A stretch of 64,000 bases of DNA, taken from positions 62,001 to 126,000 of the forward strand of contig MU404103.1 of assembly GCA_022695795.1 (NCBI GenBank), written 5' to 3'. The notes beneath the pieces were generated by a model that was given only the letters and a program-made list of their open reading frames with translations, made no database searches and had not been told where the DNA came from. Origin of the DNA: Biscogniauxia marginata. Lineage: Eukaryota; Ascomycota; Sordariomycetes; Xylariales; Xylariaceae. Of this stretch, positions 24,444-37,367 are shown piece by piece. Position 1 is the first letter of the stretch. Each line of letters starts with the position of its first letter. The position numbers were made by a program, and so were the translations under genes.

Positions 24444-26509
24444 ACATATCTTATAAGCAAGTAAGCCATATAAGCGAGTAAACCAATTTTTATAACTTTC
24501 GTAATTCTAATTATTAAAAAACATTTACGCGGCATTAAAATTAATTAATAATTATTATTATTTAAATCGTCTTTTTTAGTTTTACGTTTTAAAAACTAAA
24601 TACCTTTTTTATATTAAATATTTAGTTTTTTAATATGTAATTTAAGTTAATTAATTTATAAATAATATATTTATTATTATTATTAAAATATATAAAATTA
24701 TAAATTTTTTAAAATTAAAAAATTAATAATATTAATAAAAAATTAAATAATTTATATAATTAAATATAAATAATATTATTTGAAAATAAGTTATTATAAA
24801 TTAATAATACTTTATAATATTTTTCATATAATATTATAAAAACGAAATAATAATATATTTATATAATTAATTATAAAATTAAATATTTAAAAATTTACGT
24901 TTTATAAAAAATAATAATCGTTTAATATATTATTAATTTAAATAAATAATTATTTTCTTTTTATTTAAATTACGTTATTATAATAATAAAGCTTTTATTA
25001 TGTAAATATAATACGAGGCACGTCGAAAAAAAATAAATTTTTAATTTTGTACGACGATAAAAATTATTATAAACGCGTTTAAATAAATAAATAAATAATT
25101 AAAAAGCTTTATACGAAAACTTAAATATATATTTAAAATAATTATAAAATATAAAAGTTTTAAAAAATATATATATAATTTTAACGAGATAAAATTTATA
25201 TTTAAAATAATTATTTAAATTAATATAATAATAATAAATATAAAACGACATAAACGATCTTAATAAGCTTAATAAAAATTAAAAATAAATTATAATTATT
25301 TAAGTTATTAATATTAATAATTTTATTTTATTATTATTTATTATATTAATTAAAAAAAGTATTTAATTTTTTAATATCGCGATAATTTATTATTATTAAA
25401 AAGTAAAATTAAAATGTTAAATAATAATTAAATAATAAATAAACTTAATATAAAATTTGTAAAACATTTTAACTTTTATATTAAAAATCGAATATAAAAC
25501 TTTAAACGCTTATTAATTTTAAATAGTTACGAAAGTTATTATTTTATAAAATTTAAAAAATATTATAAAAAACTTAATATTATTATATTTTATATATTTA
25601 ATTGTTTATTATATAAGTTATAACTTTTTAACTTTATATATTTTAATATTTTAAACATATAAATTAAGTTTCACGTAATTAAATTATTATTTTTTAATTT
25701 TAAAAAGGTTATTATTATATTAATCTTTATATAAAAAACGTATATATCTTTTTTTTAATTTCGATATAAATTAAATGTTTTAAAATTTTTTAAAATTTAT
25801 AATAATTTACGAAATGTTATTATAATTTAATTTTATTATAAATAAAATTAAAAAGTATTAAAAAAGTTTTTTTATAAATATTATAAATATTTATTATTAA
25901 TATATAAAATAACTTTATTACAAAATAAAATTATTCGTATTCGAAAAATAAATTATATTTTTAATAAGCGACATAAAACTAAAAATAAGTAATTATAAAT
26001 AAAAGAAATATTTAATATAAAAAAAGGAATAATTTTATAAATAAAAAAAATAATAATATAATTAATAATAATAAAAAAGGGGTTTTAAAAAAGTAATAAT
26101 TAAATAAAAATAATATAATATATATGATTAAATTAATTATAATATGCGTATTTATATAACGAATAATAATACGTTTAATAATATAATAAATAAAAAAGTA
26201 TTTAGTAATTTAGATTTCGAGGAATTATAATTAATTTTATTTGTTATTAATTCTTTATTTTAATTTTAAAATGTTTTAACTTAAAAAATATAATAAATTA
26301 ATTGATTTAAATTACGCGTTAAAAACCCGAATATTTAATATAAAAAAACTATTCGGTTTTTAAAGCGTAAAACTAAAAAAGACAATTTAAATAATAATAA
26401 TTATTAATTAATTTTAATGCTATTTAAATGTTTTTTTAATAATTAAAACTACGAAAATTATAAAAACTAGTTTACTTGTTTATATAATTTACTTGCTTAT
26501 AAGACACGT
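24444..26509. mobile_element. TIR DNA element family C, copy C2 (complete ends)
   Basis: A 2066-bp copy with inverted termini: left end ACATATCTTATAAGC (RIP form) and right end GCTTATAAGACACGT. TA lies on both sides (24442-24443 and 26510-26511). The interior lies in the opposite orientation to copy C1. No coding frame survives. This copy is the best alignment partner for the fragments at 2246-2850 and 10308-10717. Confidence 0.75.
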
Positions 26510-26511
26510 TA

Positions 26512-27095
26512 TATTAATATAATTAATGATACTTATAATTTAAATAATTATAACTTATTTTTAATTATTTTATTAAACTTATTATAATTATTTATATCGT
26601 TTTATATTTATTATTTTTAATAATTAATTTGTTTATTTAAACGCGTTTAAAATCCTTTTTATCGTTATATAAAATTAAAAGCTTAATTTTATTTAACGCG
26701 TCTTGCGTCGTGGTTGTGTAATAAAATATTTATTATCTTAATAATATAATAAAAACGAAAATAATAATTATTTTTTCGTGAACTATAAAGTTTCGGAAAT
26801 TTAATATAATAATTAATCGTATAAATATAATAAAACAAATATTATAAATTTTTAATACTTTATAAAAACTAATATTTAATAATATTATTAATTATTAAAT
26901 TAAATTAATTAATAAAAAATAAAGAAATAAAAAATATATAGTTTTAATTTCACGCGTTTTAAAAATAATAATAAACATATTAATTTTAGTTAAATAATAT
27001 TAAATTTCATATAATTATTTATATTTTAAATATTAAAAACGTTAAATAAATAAAATAATATTTAAATAACTATTAATTATATATTATAAGTTATT
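26512..27095. other. AT-rich DNA with an internal family C fragment
   Basis: About 26520-26910 matches the interior of copy C1 (about 18640-19200, same orientation); the rest is AT-rich and unassigned. It ends with the TTATT target duplication (27091-27095) of the next retrotransposon. Confidence 0.6.
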
Positions 27096-27470
27096 TGTTA
27101 CGAACTAACAAGGGTAAAAGGAATTAAGTTGGTTATGTGATTTAAGGTTATATAACTCTAGAGAAAATTCTCTATTAGACTCTTGAGAATTTAAGAGAAG
27201 CTGGGTGTTACTTCCTAAAAAGGATAAAGTATAAGTAAATTGAAATTTCTTATGTATTTAGTTATTTATTCGAGTTCTTTAGCTATTAATTTAAGATTAT
27301 AATTATTTCTTAATATTATAATGAAAGTACTTTAAAATCTTTTTAATGAATAAAATATTATAAATCATTTGAATTAATTTTAATTTATTATTACCTTTAA
27401 ATTAAGAAAACCTAGTACATACTTATTTGTGAAGTTAATTAATTAAGAATATATAAGGAGATTCGTTACA
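27096..27470 (+). repeat. 5' LTR of chromovirus copy D
   Basis: 375 bp, TGTTACGAAC at the start and ATTCGTTACA at the end. In its first 19 bases it differs from the 3' LTR at five positions, all C/T or G/A, as RIP predicts. Confidence 0.9.
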
Positions 27471-30400
27471 TTTTAATAGCTTTTTAATTAGTACTTAATA
27501 TTGGTTTAAAAAAGGGGACTTTTAGTTAAACCGTTTTAAGATAAATATGCCCTTTAAAATTAAAGGGTAATAAAAAAGAAATAAGTAAAAGAATAATAAT
27601 TAATAAACTTTTAAACGAAAGCTTTAGATTTTTTTACGGTATAATAAAAAGGTTTAAAAAAACCAATATAAGAGTTAATTATAGTTATAATTAAAAAAGA
27701 GCCTTAAGAGAACACCTTTAAAGCTTAACAAGAAGAATTATTTAAAGAAGAAAAAAAAGAGGAAAAAAAACACTTAAAAAAAAACAAATAAGCAAAATAA
27801 CTTTTACCTTTTAAAGATAAATAACTAAAACCATTTTTAAACGATAATAACCTTAATAGCTTAAACGACGAAAACAATATAACGACCCTCGATATAAAAG
27901 GTTTTAAATTAATTATACTTAGTAAGTATAATGGGTTAAGCGATTTAAAAGGATTTTTAATTTAAGCCGGAACTTATTTACGATTTTATTACGGAATAAT
28001 TACTATTAAAAAATAGAAGGTTTTTATAGTATTCTAGCTTTTCGTCGAAACTGCTTTAACCTGGTTTTAATTAGTATTAAAAGATTATTTGGAAAATGGA
28101 TTAAACGCCTAAAAAGACATAAAGAAGGTCTTTAAAAATTATAAGGAGTTTAAAAAATAACTTAGATTTATATTTAACAACTTAATCCTTAAGTAACAAG
28201 CTAAAACTCGACTTTATAAATTATAACAAGATAAAAAGGCTTTAAATTACGCTATTAAGTTTAAGAAACTTATAAGTTAATTATAACTACTTATTAAAAG
28301 CTTGTATTATTTGTTTTATTAAGGATTAAAGGACTATATAAAAAATGAGTTATATAAAATAAACCTATATAAAGAAAAGAACCTAAAAAGTTTAATAATT
28401 ACGTTATAATAGTAATTATTATTAATAACAAGAATTTCGAACGGTACTTTAAAAAGAAAAAGACAATATAATGAAGGAACGGCGATTAGTAGAAAGGAGG
28501 AAATCATAAAAGTAGTACCGAAATAAAGAAAGGCATTAAAACTAAGTTAAACCTTATTAAAATTAACGTTACTTAAAAAGAGTAAAAAAAACAAAATAAA
28601 TCAACTATTAAATGTTTTAATTATAAGAAGAAAAGATATTATAAAAACGAGTATTAAAATCTTAAAAAATAAAAACTAAAAACAAGAAGGATTTCTTAAC
28701 TTGAAAAAAAAACCTTTAAAGTAAGAGTTTATTTCGAAGATAATAAAGAGATGAACTAAGTATTTATTATTATTATTATTAAGGTAAAGAAAAACGAGGA
28801 GGTCCTTGTAAAAAAAAGTTGTAAATATTATTAAGTTAACTATAAAGACTATTTAAAGTATAATTATTTATACTTAAAATACTTTACGTTAAAATAAGCT
28901 AAATAAGGATATAATAAAAGCGAATTACCGTACAAGTACGATACTTATAAACTAGAATACGACTTAGGAATTAAGTTAAATTATAATGAGTTATATTAAA
29001 GCTATTATAATGACGATAAATGCGAAACATATTAGGGAAAAAGTTAATATAACAGCTTAAACCGGAGATTTTGCATAAATAATAATTACGATGTTTATTA
29101 AAGCTTAAATAATATTAACTAGTTTAATAGGTTACTAAATAAAAAACTTGAAATAAAGCTAAAAATGGAAAATTAATTAGAAAAGGAACATATATCGTTA
29201 TATTAGAGCTTTTATATTAACAACGTTTATTAAGTACATAGAAGTTTTAAGGGTAAAGCCGGTTATTATTTTTAAAAATTAGAAAGTAATGATATAAAAG
29301 AAAATAAATGTATTTATAATAATGTTTCACGATGGTTATATTATTTTAAAGTATGTTATTTTTATTTAAGTTTTGAAAGAAATAACGAAATAATTATTAA
29401 GAGTTATATATATTATATTTTAGTATTATGCGATATATACGATTTACTTGGAGCGGGTTTCGAAAAAGACGAAATTAAAAGGGATTATATTTTTTATAAT
29501 AGCTCGAAAAACGAGCTAAGTATAACACTAGTTTGTTCGGCTTCGTAAGAAAGCACTTAATAAAATAATAAGCAAAAATACATGCGACTAAACTAAGTTA
29601 TAAAAGAATTATTAAAGCATACTTTAAAAAAAAAGGAGAGTTTCTAAAAATTTATATAAACTTATAAAGAAATATTGAGTTATTTTTAACAAGTAAATTC
29701 GAGGATTATGCCTTTTATTTAAAGATAATTTAGGTTTTTAAGAGATTTTAAGTTAATAAAAAAACAGATTTAAACTATAAAAAGGCCCTCGAAAAAGAAT
29801 TAAAGTTTTAATATATAAGGTTTTATATAAAAAATAATTTTTTTACTTTTTATTACGTGAAAAGTAGTTAAAGAAATTATTTGAATAATAATTACTAAAA
29901 ACACGTTTTTATGAAAGCCTAAAAATAGAAAGATATCTAGGCCGTAACGATTTAAAGAAACCCAAAAGAGAAGGGATATAAAAAACCAAAAAACGATAAA
30001 GGTTTTCGTTAATAAGGCAACGAGAAGTTATAAATAGTAAGTCTTTATACGAAGTCTAGTCGGGACTTAATAATACCATTATAATTAAAGTTAAGTATAA
30101 TAAAAGAAAGTATAAAGCCTTTATAAACTTAGAAGTAAATAGAAATTATGTTTTAATCGAGATAACTTAAAAGGATAAAGTACTATAAATATATAAATAA
30201 AGTTTATATTAATTATAGAACTTTAAAAGATATATATTTAATTATGAAAATAGTAAAATGTTAAAAGAAATAGTTCTTTTTTTAATAACTATTTAAAAAC
30301 ATTTTAAGTAAATTATTTTTAATATTATATATATATTAAGTCATAATATAATTTTAAGAATAAATTAATTTAAAAAAAGTAATTCATAAATAAATTTCGA

Positions 30401-33400
30401 GATAAACACGCTTTATTGGGATTAAGATTAAGAGGAGCTAACTATTACGGGTTACGAGACGAGTATCGCAAGTGACTCTAGAAAAACGGATATAAAGACG
30501 AAACATATCGCTTATATGATTTAAGTAACTAAGCCTAAAGATTTAACGAAAAGAGTACCACGTAAGTACCTCCGTTTTTATAAATTATTTAAAGATAAAA
30601 TAAAAAAAGGATTATTAAAATATAGCTAGTAAAATTACTAGATTTATTTTAAAGAAAGAAAATAGCTAAAATTATTTTAATATATCTTATAAATCAAGAA
30701 AAATAAAAAGTATTATAAAAAAGAATTTAAAAGGATCTTAATAAAAAATATATTTAAGAATTAAAGTCCTCGTTAAGATATCTAGTAATTATAGTATTAA
30801 AAGTCGATAAAAATAAAAAGTAACATATTAATAAAAAAAGAAATTTAATGTGGCGACGAGTAATTAATTATCGATATTTTAATGAAATAATAAAAAAGAA
30901 CGAATATTTATTACTATTAATAAAACTTATAAAAAGACAAATTAATAAGGTTTAAATCTTTATAGCACTAGATCTTCGCGATAACTATTATATAATTAAA
31001 ATAGCTAAAAAACACGAATAATACACCGCCTTCCGAATAATATATAGACATTATAAGTATAAGGTTATGCCATTTAGACTTATTAACGTATTTATTATAT
31101 TTTAATATATAATTATAACGGTTTTTCGTAAGTTTTTAAATAAATTTATATTCGTTTATTTAAACGATATATTAATTTATTTAGAAAGTGAGAAGGAGCA
31201 TAAGGAATATATAGAATAAGTGTTAAAAGCTTTAAAGAAAGTAAACTTATTTGTTTATTTAATTAAAAGTGAATAACATATTAAAAAACTAGATTATTTA
31301 AGGTTTATAATAAGTTTAAGAGAAATCCGTATTTAAAAGAGAAAAATAGTAATAATTAAGGATTAGTTAAAACTTAAAAGTGTTATAAACGTACGCGTAT
31401 TTCTTGGTTTTATTAATTACGTTAAATAATTTATTTAAGATTTTAAACGAATTATTAAACTATTAACGGAATTAATTATTTTAGCGAAAATAAAAGAAAC
31501 ATTTTATTTTATTAAAAAAGCTAGATAGGCTTTTTAGTAATTAAAGAAAGTAGTAACTAGCGAGGTTATATGTAAACTTTTAAACGAAAACAAGAAGAAA
31601 CGACTAAAGATAAACGCCTTAGATTTCGTTATCAGAGTAGTTTTAAAGCAGTTAAAAGATAATAAAAAATAATACCTAGTTACGTACTTATTTAAGGCAT
31701 TATATAGTATTAAATTATACTATTAGATTTATAATAAGGAATTGTTAGTAGTTATTAAAGCATTAAAAGAATAAGAATTATGGCTTAGCGGAATTAAGGA
31801 ACCTATTAATATTTATTTAAATTATAAGAGCTTTATAAGATTTATAATAATATAAACGCTTAATTAAAAATATAAATATTAAATAATTTTTTATTTAATT
31901 TTAATTTTAAGATTTATTATATTAAAGGAAAGAAAAATATTTAAGTGGATTTTCTTAGTAGAAAAGGAGATTATAAATTAAAAATTAATAAAAGAGATAT
32001 TTAGATGTTTAAATAACAAAATGACGAATTAGTTGTATTAGTTTATATATAAATTAACATAAAAGACTAAAAATAACGTTTTAAGGAAAGTTATAATTAA
32101 AAAGAAAAGTAATTATAGTTTTAGTAAAGATCTAGTAATGAACTTCTTTTATATAAGGAAAAAGCCTACGTATTAAAATAAATATAAAACGAATTTGTTA
32201 AGGAATTTTACGAATACTTATTATATGGTTACTAGGGAATTTTCAAGACAATGAAACGACTTTAAAAAGAATTCGACTTTCTAGGAATGCGATAAACAAT
32301 TAAAAGAATTATAAAGAATTATAACGTTTATAATAAGGTTAAAGTATTACGATATAAACCATATAAATTATTATAATTAACTTAGATACCTAATAAAGCG
32401 TAACATATAATTATATAGGATTTCGTAATGAAACTTTTTAAGTTAAAAAATCTTATTATAAGAGTACCTTATGATAATATATAAGTAATTATTAATAAAT
32501 TTACGAAATATGTTTATTTTTTATTGTTTAATGAGTTAAGCATAGTAGAATAGTTAGCTTTTAGTTTTTTAAAGGAATATGTTAATAAATATAAATTACC
32601 GAAACGTATTGTTTTAAATAGAAATAAGTTATTTATTTTAAAGTTTTAGATTAGCTTAATAAAACGAATAAGAGTTAAATAAAAGTTATTTATAACGTAT
32701 TATTCCTAGATAAACAGATAAATAGAAAAATTAAACTAGATAGTGGAATAGTATTTACGAAGTTATATTAATTAGGAAATAAATAATTAGGTAAAATTAT
32801 TATTAGTAGTTTAAATAGCGTATAACACTTTAGTTAATAAGAATATAAAGATGTTATTATACGAGGTAATATATAAGTAGAAAGCGGAAATCTAAAAATA
32901 ATTAATTAAACTTATAAAAGTATTAAAAATCGAAATAAAAGCCTTAAGAGTAGAAGTATTATTCGAAAAAGTTTAAGTAGTATAGCGACGACTATAAAAA
33001 GAATTATAGTTTATTTAAGATAAAATAATAAAGTATTATAATAAAAAAAGAATTAAGGGATTAATTCTTAAGAAAGGAAATATAATTTATTTACTTTGTT
33101 AATAATAAGACGTAATAGTAAAAACGCCTTAAATTAAAATAAAACGGCTTAGTGAAAAACTTAAGTTTAAAAAGTTAAAATTATATAAAGTTAAGAAGGT
33201 TATTTCGAAAGTTAATTATAAATTAGTATTATTAAAAGGATTTAAAATATATTTTATATTTTATATTTCATTTTTAGAATTAACACTAAAAAACGTTTTA
33301 CTAGAAAATTAACTAAAATTTAAGGAAAACCCTAATAAGTACAAAGTAAAAAAGATATTAAATTTAAAACAAGTTAAAAGTTAATTATAGTATTTTGTTA

Positions 33401-34142
33401 AATAAAAAGGTTATTTACTTAAGAAGAACACTTAAGAATTACTTAAGTATTTAAAGAATTTAACGGCTAAGCTTAAAAACTTTTATCGCTAAAATCTAGA
33501 TCGCTTAGGAGGATTTAAGGACTTGAGTCGTGATTTAGTTGTGATTAATCGAAAGAGGGAACAGCTTTAAAAGTAATTTTAACCTATTTAGCTAAAAATT
33601 GTTATTTAGTTAAGGATTGTTATTTGGCTTAAAGACGTTTTTTTTTTTAATATGTTCTTAATTTTTTAATTTATTTAGGTTTTAAAGCTCGCGTCGGATA
33701 AATTAAACCTTATGTTTATATAATTATTTGAATTAACGATTTAATCGCGTAATTTTATTTAATAGTTTTTAAAGTTATTAAACGGCTATTCGTTTTTCTC
33801 GGTTAATTTTGAGTTTTTCTTTTTAAATGTTTTAAAGGGATTTTAAGGAAATGTGGTTATTATTATAAGAGGTAGTATTAATTTCGTTATAATTTTGGCT
33901 TTTTTTTTTGGTTTTTTAATATTTTGCATAATAAGCCTCTTTTAAAACAGCGAGTATAAGGTATAATTATATACTTAAATTAATCGATAGCGGCGACTAA
34001 TTCGTATCGGTATTCGGAGGAATTCTTTTTTTTTTAAACTTGTTTATACATTTTTAGTAACACGATAAGATGATATAATTAAGATGAAAGGTTACTAAGA
34101 AAAGAAGTTTTAAGAATAAAATCATTTAAAAGGGAGATATAA

Positions 34143-34557
34143 TATTATAAACTAATAAAGGTAAAAGGAATTAAGTTAATTATGTGATTTAAGGTTATAT
34201 GATTTTAAAGAAAATTCTTTGTTAAACTCTTGAGAATTTGAGAGAATATTAGTATTTTTTGTTAAACTTTTAAGAATTTGAGAGAAGCTAGGTATTACTT
34301 CTTAAAAAGGATAAAGTATAAGTAAATTAGAATTTTTTATATATTTAGTTATTTATTTGAGTTCTTTAGTTATTAATTTAAGATTATAATTACTTCTTAA
34401 TATTATAATGAAAGTACCTTGAAATCTCTTTAACGAATAAAACATTGTGAATTACTTAAATTAATTTTAATTCATTATTACTTTTAAATTAAGAAAACTT
34501 AATACGTACTTACTTATAAAGTCAGCTGACTAGGAATACATAGGGAGGTTTGTTACA
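34143..34557 (+). repeat. 3' LTR of chromovirus copy D, with internal tandem duplication
   Basis: 415 bp. It aligns end to end with the 5' LTR except for an extra unit of about 40 bp near 34225-34285, where the motif TTAAGAATTTGAGAGAA occurs twice in slightly different form. It ends TTTGTTACA. Confidence 0.9.
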
Positions 34558-35481
34558 TTATTTAATCCTTTTTATTTAAATATAATTTATTTTAATAATA
34601 TATAATATAAAGTTAAAATATTATCTTTAATTATAATACTTTTCCTTAATTAAGCCTTATTTATTAGTTTTAATTAAGTATAAACTAATAGTTATTATAA
34701 AATATAAATTATAATAATGATAATCATAGATTTAAGGTTAAGGTTCTGAGTATAAGAGTATTTAAAGACTACTTAGGGCCGAGGCACTTCCTCGACTTCC
34801 TAACGGAGGTAGTGCGGAGTTACTAGATGGTAACAACAAAAGTTAACCTCGGAATTAGCTAGGTGCGATTCAAAAGCCAAGGAACAAAGAATAATCTTCT
34901 AGAGGCTGAAGGCAATACCGTGGGAACGACAGCAGCGGATACTAGAGCGGTCAAAGGCTCTGAAATCTAGACCACTCACGGCAATCAACTTAGCGTAACA
35001 GACAACAAGAACTTTCACATGGGTTTATAAGAACATCTAATATATTTTGAACAGCAGTATCATAAATCGTATCCAATGGAATTCGGGCATGCAACCCAAG
35101 CAGAAGCTCTTGTGTACATTAGTGACGATTAGTAACAGCTGTTCAAGTAGAAATATAAATATTACAGAGAAGATAATTATGTAAAAAGATAAGATCCAAG
35201 GTAAGGAAAAGTTTGAAAGGATAAGTACCACCCTAACTCCAATCCTGATAATGAATGATTGCTTAAGATGATAAAAGAAAGTGTTTAGAAATCAAGGTCT
35301 GGCTCCGAATTAACCTCAAATGCTGGTTAACATGATTCTCACTAGGAAGGTCTGCTGTGGATGGATATTCTTTCTTGGCGCTACTTCTCGAGTTCGGATA
35401 GGAGGCTAGAGTCATTCGTCGTATCTAGCGTGACCACAAGGCCGGCGCTTCCTCTGGGAGCTATGCAAGAAGCCCTTGGTA
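34558..35481. other. AT-rich boundary and intergenic DNA before the LysM gene
   Basis: AT-rich to about 34735, then normal composition. I see no gene in the normal part; small frames at 35037-35231 and 35361-35567 carry nothing recognisable. Confidence 0.5.
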
Positions 35482-35939
35482 TCAAGGCCCCGTCATCAAG
35501 GAGGCTTTCATTCTTTGTTTACTCTGATCCTTACGGCCATCATCTATCATGTAAAATTGTAGGTTAGTTCATATTATTTGCTTTGATCAAAGTAAAGAGG
35601 GAAAACACAAAGGGGAAGAGGAGAGACGCTCATGGGGGACATACCTTGGATAATACAGTAGTAAAACCCAGCCCAGAGATTTTTCTCACAGTTCCGCTCA
35701 AGCTGCGGGTTCATGGTAAAAAACCAGTCCAAGTCTATATTGAATTCGGACATCAGTACTGAGCACATCGCCCCCTCCCGAGCCTTCAACCAGCCGTAGC
35801 AGCTGTCAACTGGGGCCCCGGGCTGTACAGGTCCTGGTGGTTTATTGAGCTTAGATTTAGGAGGGAGGGCAGCGAGGGTGCTCGGCGCGGTAGAGGCCAT
35901 AAGAGTAGTGATGATGAGGAGGAGTTTCTGATTCTTCAT
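35482..35939 (-). CDS. Small secreted protein with a single LysM domain
   Basis: Exon 1 is 35939-35645. A GTATGT donor follows and the best acceptor, preceded by an ACTAAC branch site, opens exon 2 at 35543-35482, for 118 aa. Residues 1-23 form a signal peptide (MKNQKLLLIITTLMAST...). After a Pro-rich linker comes a fungal LysM domain with Cys47, Cys59, Cys84 and Cys95. The spacing and the 'CYGWLK..EG..C' to 'MNP.....C....AGFYYC' pattern are those of chitin-binding LysM proteins. The usual GDTC is EGAMC here, so binding may be weak. Single-LysM secreted proteins are often apoplastic chitin-binding effectors. The short tail from exon 2 is the least certain part. It sits about 750 bp from the edge of the RIP block. 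Confidence 0.72.
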
Positions 35940-37367
35940 TTTTTCTCTCTCTTTCAGTTTTAGTATCAGTCGAAAGTTGTGCGGGCCAATAAATGTGTAG
36001 TGTATTATATTATGGTCGTGGTTTCGTTTGCGAAGCCATATTATGTTATGAAGGGGTTTTTAAAATAAAAAAGGTCAACCGGGGAAACGTCATGTCTCTT
36101 ATAGATTTCTTGGGGATTCTAACTATGAAGCTAGGGGGCAATTTATCTCAGAGGAGCACAAAGAGATTTCTCAATCATATGTCAAGAAAGAAAACATTCG
36201 TCCACATGACTTCTCCTTATCAAAGGCCCTCTTTATCTTCTAATAGGGGTGAAACACTTCCACAGCTTCACTCTCAATGCACTTCCATGAAATTGTTCAC
36301 ATGGCCAAAATTGCATTGTAATGTACCATGTTCCAAAATAATTACTGCTCACAAGATCTTGCTTAGATTCGACATCCTTTGCATATAATGATGAAACAGC
36401 ATTCATTCACAATGTGAGCTGTCTACTAGAGCGGCTTCACATAGACACGCCATCTGGTGGAGTCCGTCTGTTGAAAATACTACGCGAAAAGCGAAGTTGA
36501 GATTAACGCTGATGATTGCAGGCCGGAAGCTATAATGATTTTCTCTGCTCGAAACAAAGATTCATCTGTTGAGATTGGAGATTGCAAATGGTTCAAGCTT
36601 ACATATATGGTATATAGTATATATATTGTATTGAAGTGAAGTGTCTGTGGAACTCTGCAACTACGCTTATTTAATGGTAAATCATTCTAGACAATTCAAG
36701 TTAGCACAGTGAGACAGGGACTTCCATAATTTCTGCGTGGAAAATGATATATCAAATTATCGTAACCAAATAATATGAAGAATAAAAGCTATGGCCCTGG
36801 GACTAAACGGCTTTGTAAAAGAGGATTGGAAGTACCAAACGACATAACTGATACCTATCACTTTCCTCCTTATTACCGCATATGGCTTCTTTGAACTGCG
36901 AATGCTGATATTGCGGTTAATAGAAAGAGGACTAGAATAGGGAAACGCCATTTAACTACACTTAGTATGTCTTTATCCCAGGATTTTAGTACATAGTTTG
37001 CTCCTCATCCGTGTAGTCATGGACTTGCCTTGGAGACCGATCTATACGTTACAGAGAAGAAACTCTTCGGGCATCTGGTCTTTTCCTCTCCCCTCATTGT
37101 CTTTTTGTCAATCCACATATCGAGGTCCCATTCACAATGGTATTCCGAAATGAGACAATGAGAAATTACTGGGAAATACCTATGGGTGAACTATGATCGC
37201 ACATGAGAAGTGTTCTTCTGAGTTGTGAAGCGATCTGATATGAGTATTCCCATATGATAGGTTCGATGTTCACCCGCCACTCTAATCACCATACCACATC
37301 CGCTAAATTTCACGAACTTGGTCTAGTTCCAATATCGGAATGCGTAAGAGTTGATAATAGATGGGCG
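35940..37367. other. Intergenic region, no gene seen
   Basis: 1.4 kb of fairly AT-rich but not RIP-type DNA. A 131-codon frame at 35993-36388 (plus) has no family features and overlaps the promoter of the LysM gene, so I do not call it. Confidence 0.4.

Larger units (their letters stand above)
27096..34557 (+). mobile_element. Ty3/gypsy chromovirus copy D, complete structure, RIP-inactivated
   Basis: A 7462-bp LTR retrotransposon on the plus strand. LTRs at 27096-27470 and 34143-34557 are flanked by an exact 5-bp duplication TTATT (27091-27095 and 34558-34562). Remains of the polyprotein appear in order: CCHC zinc knuckle at 28613-28654, aspartic protease active site near 30126-30134 (all three codons altered by transitions), reverse transcriptase YxDD-type motif at 31154-31168 (first Asp codon now AAC), an integrase zinc-binding region near 32200-32345, and a C-terminal chromodomain near 33330-33480. 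Stops fill all frames, so it is dead. The chromodomain places it among chromoviruses, whose chromodomains recognise H3K9-methylated chromatin. Confidence 0.93.

Noticed and set aside
35993..36388. 131-codon plus-strand frame after the LysM gene
   Set aside because: No domain, no intron signals and composition unlike the real genes; overlaps the LysM promoter.
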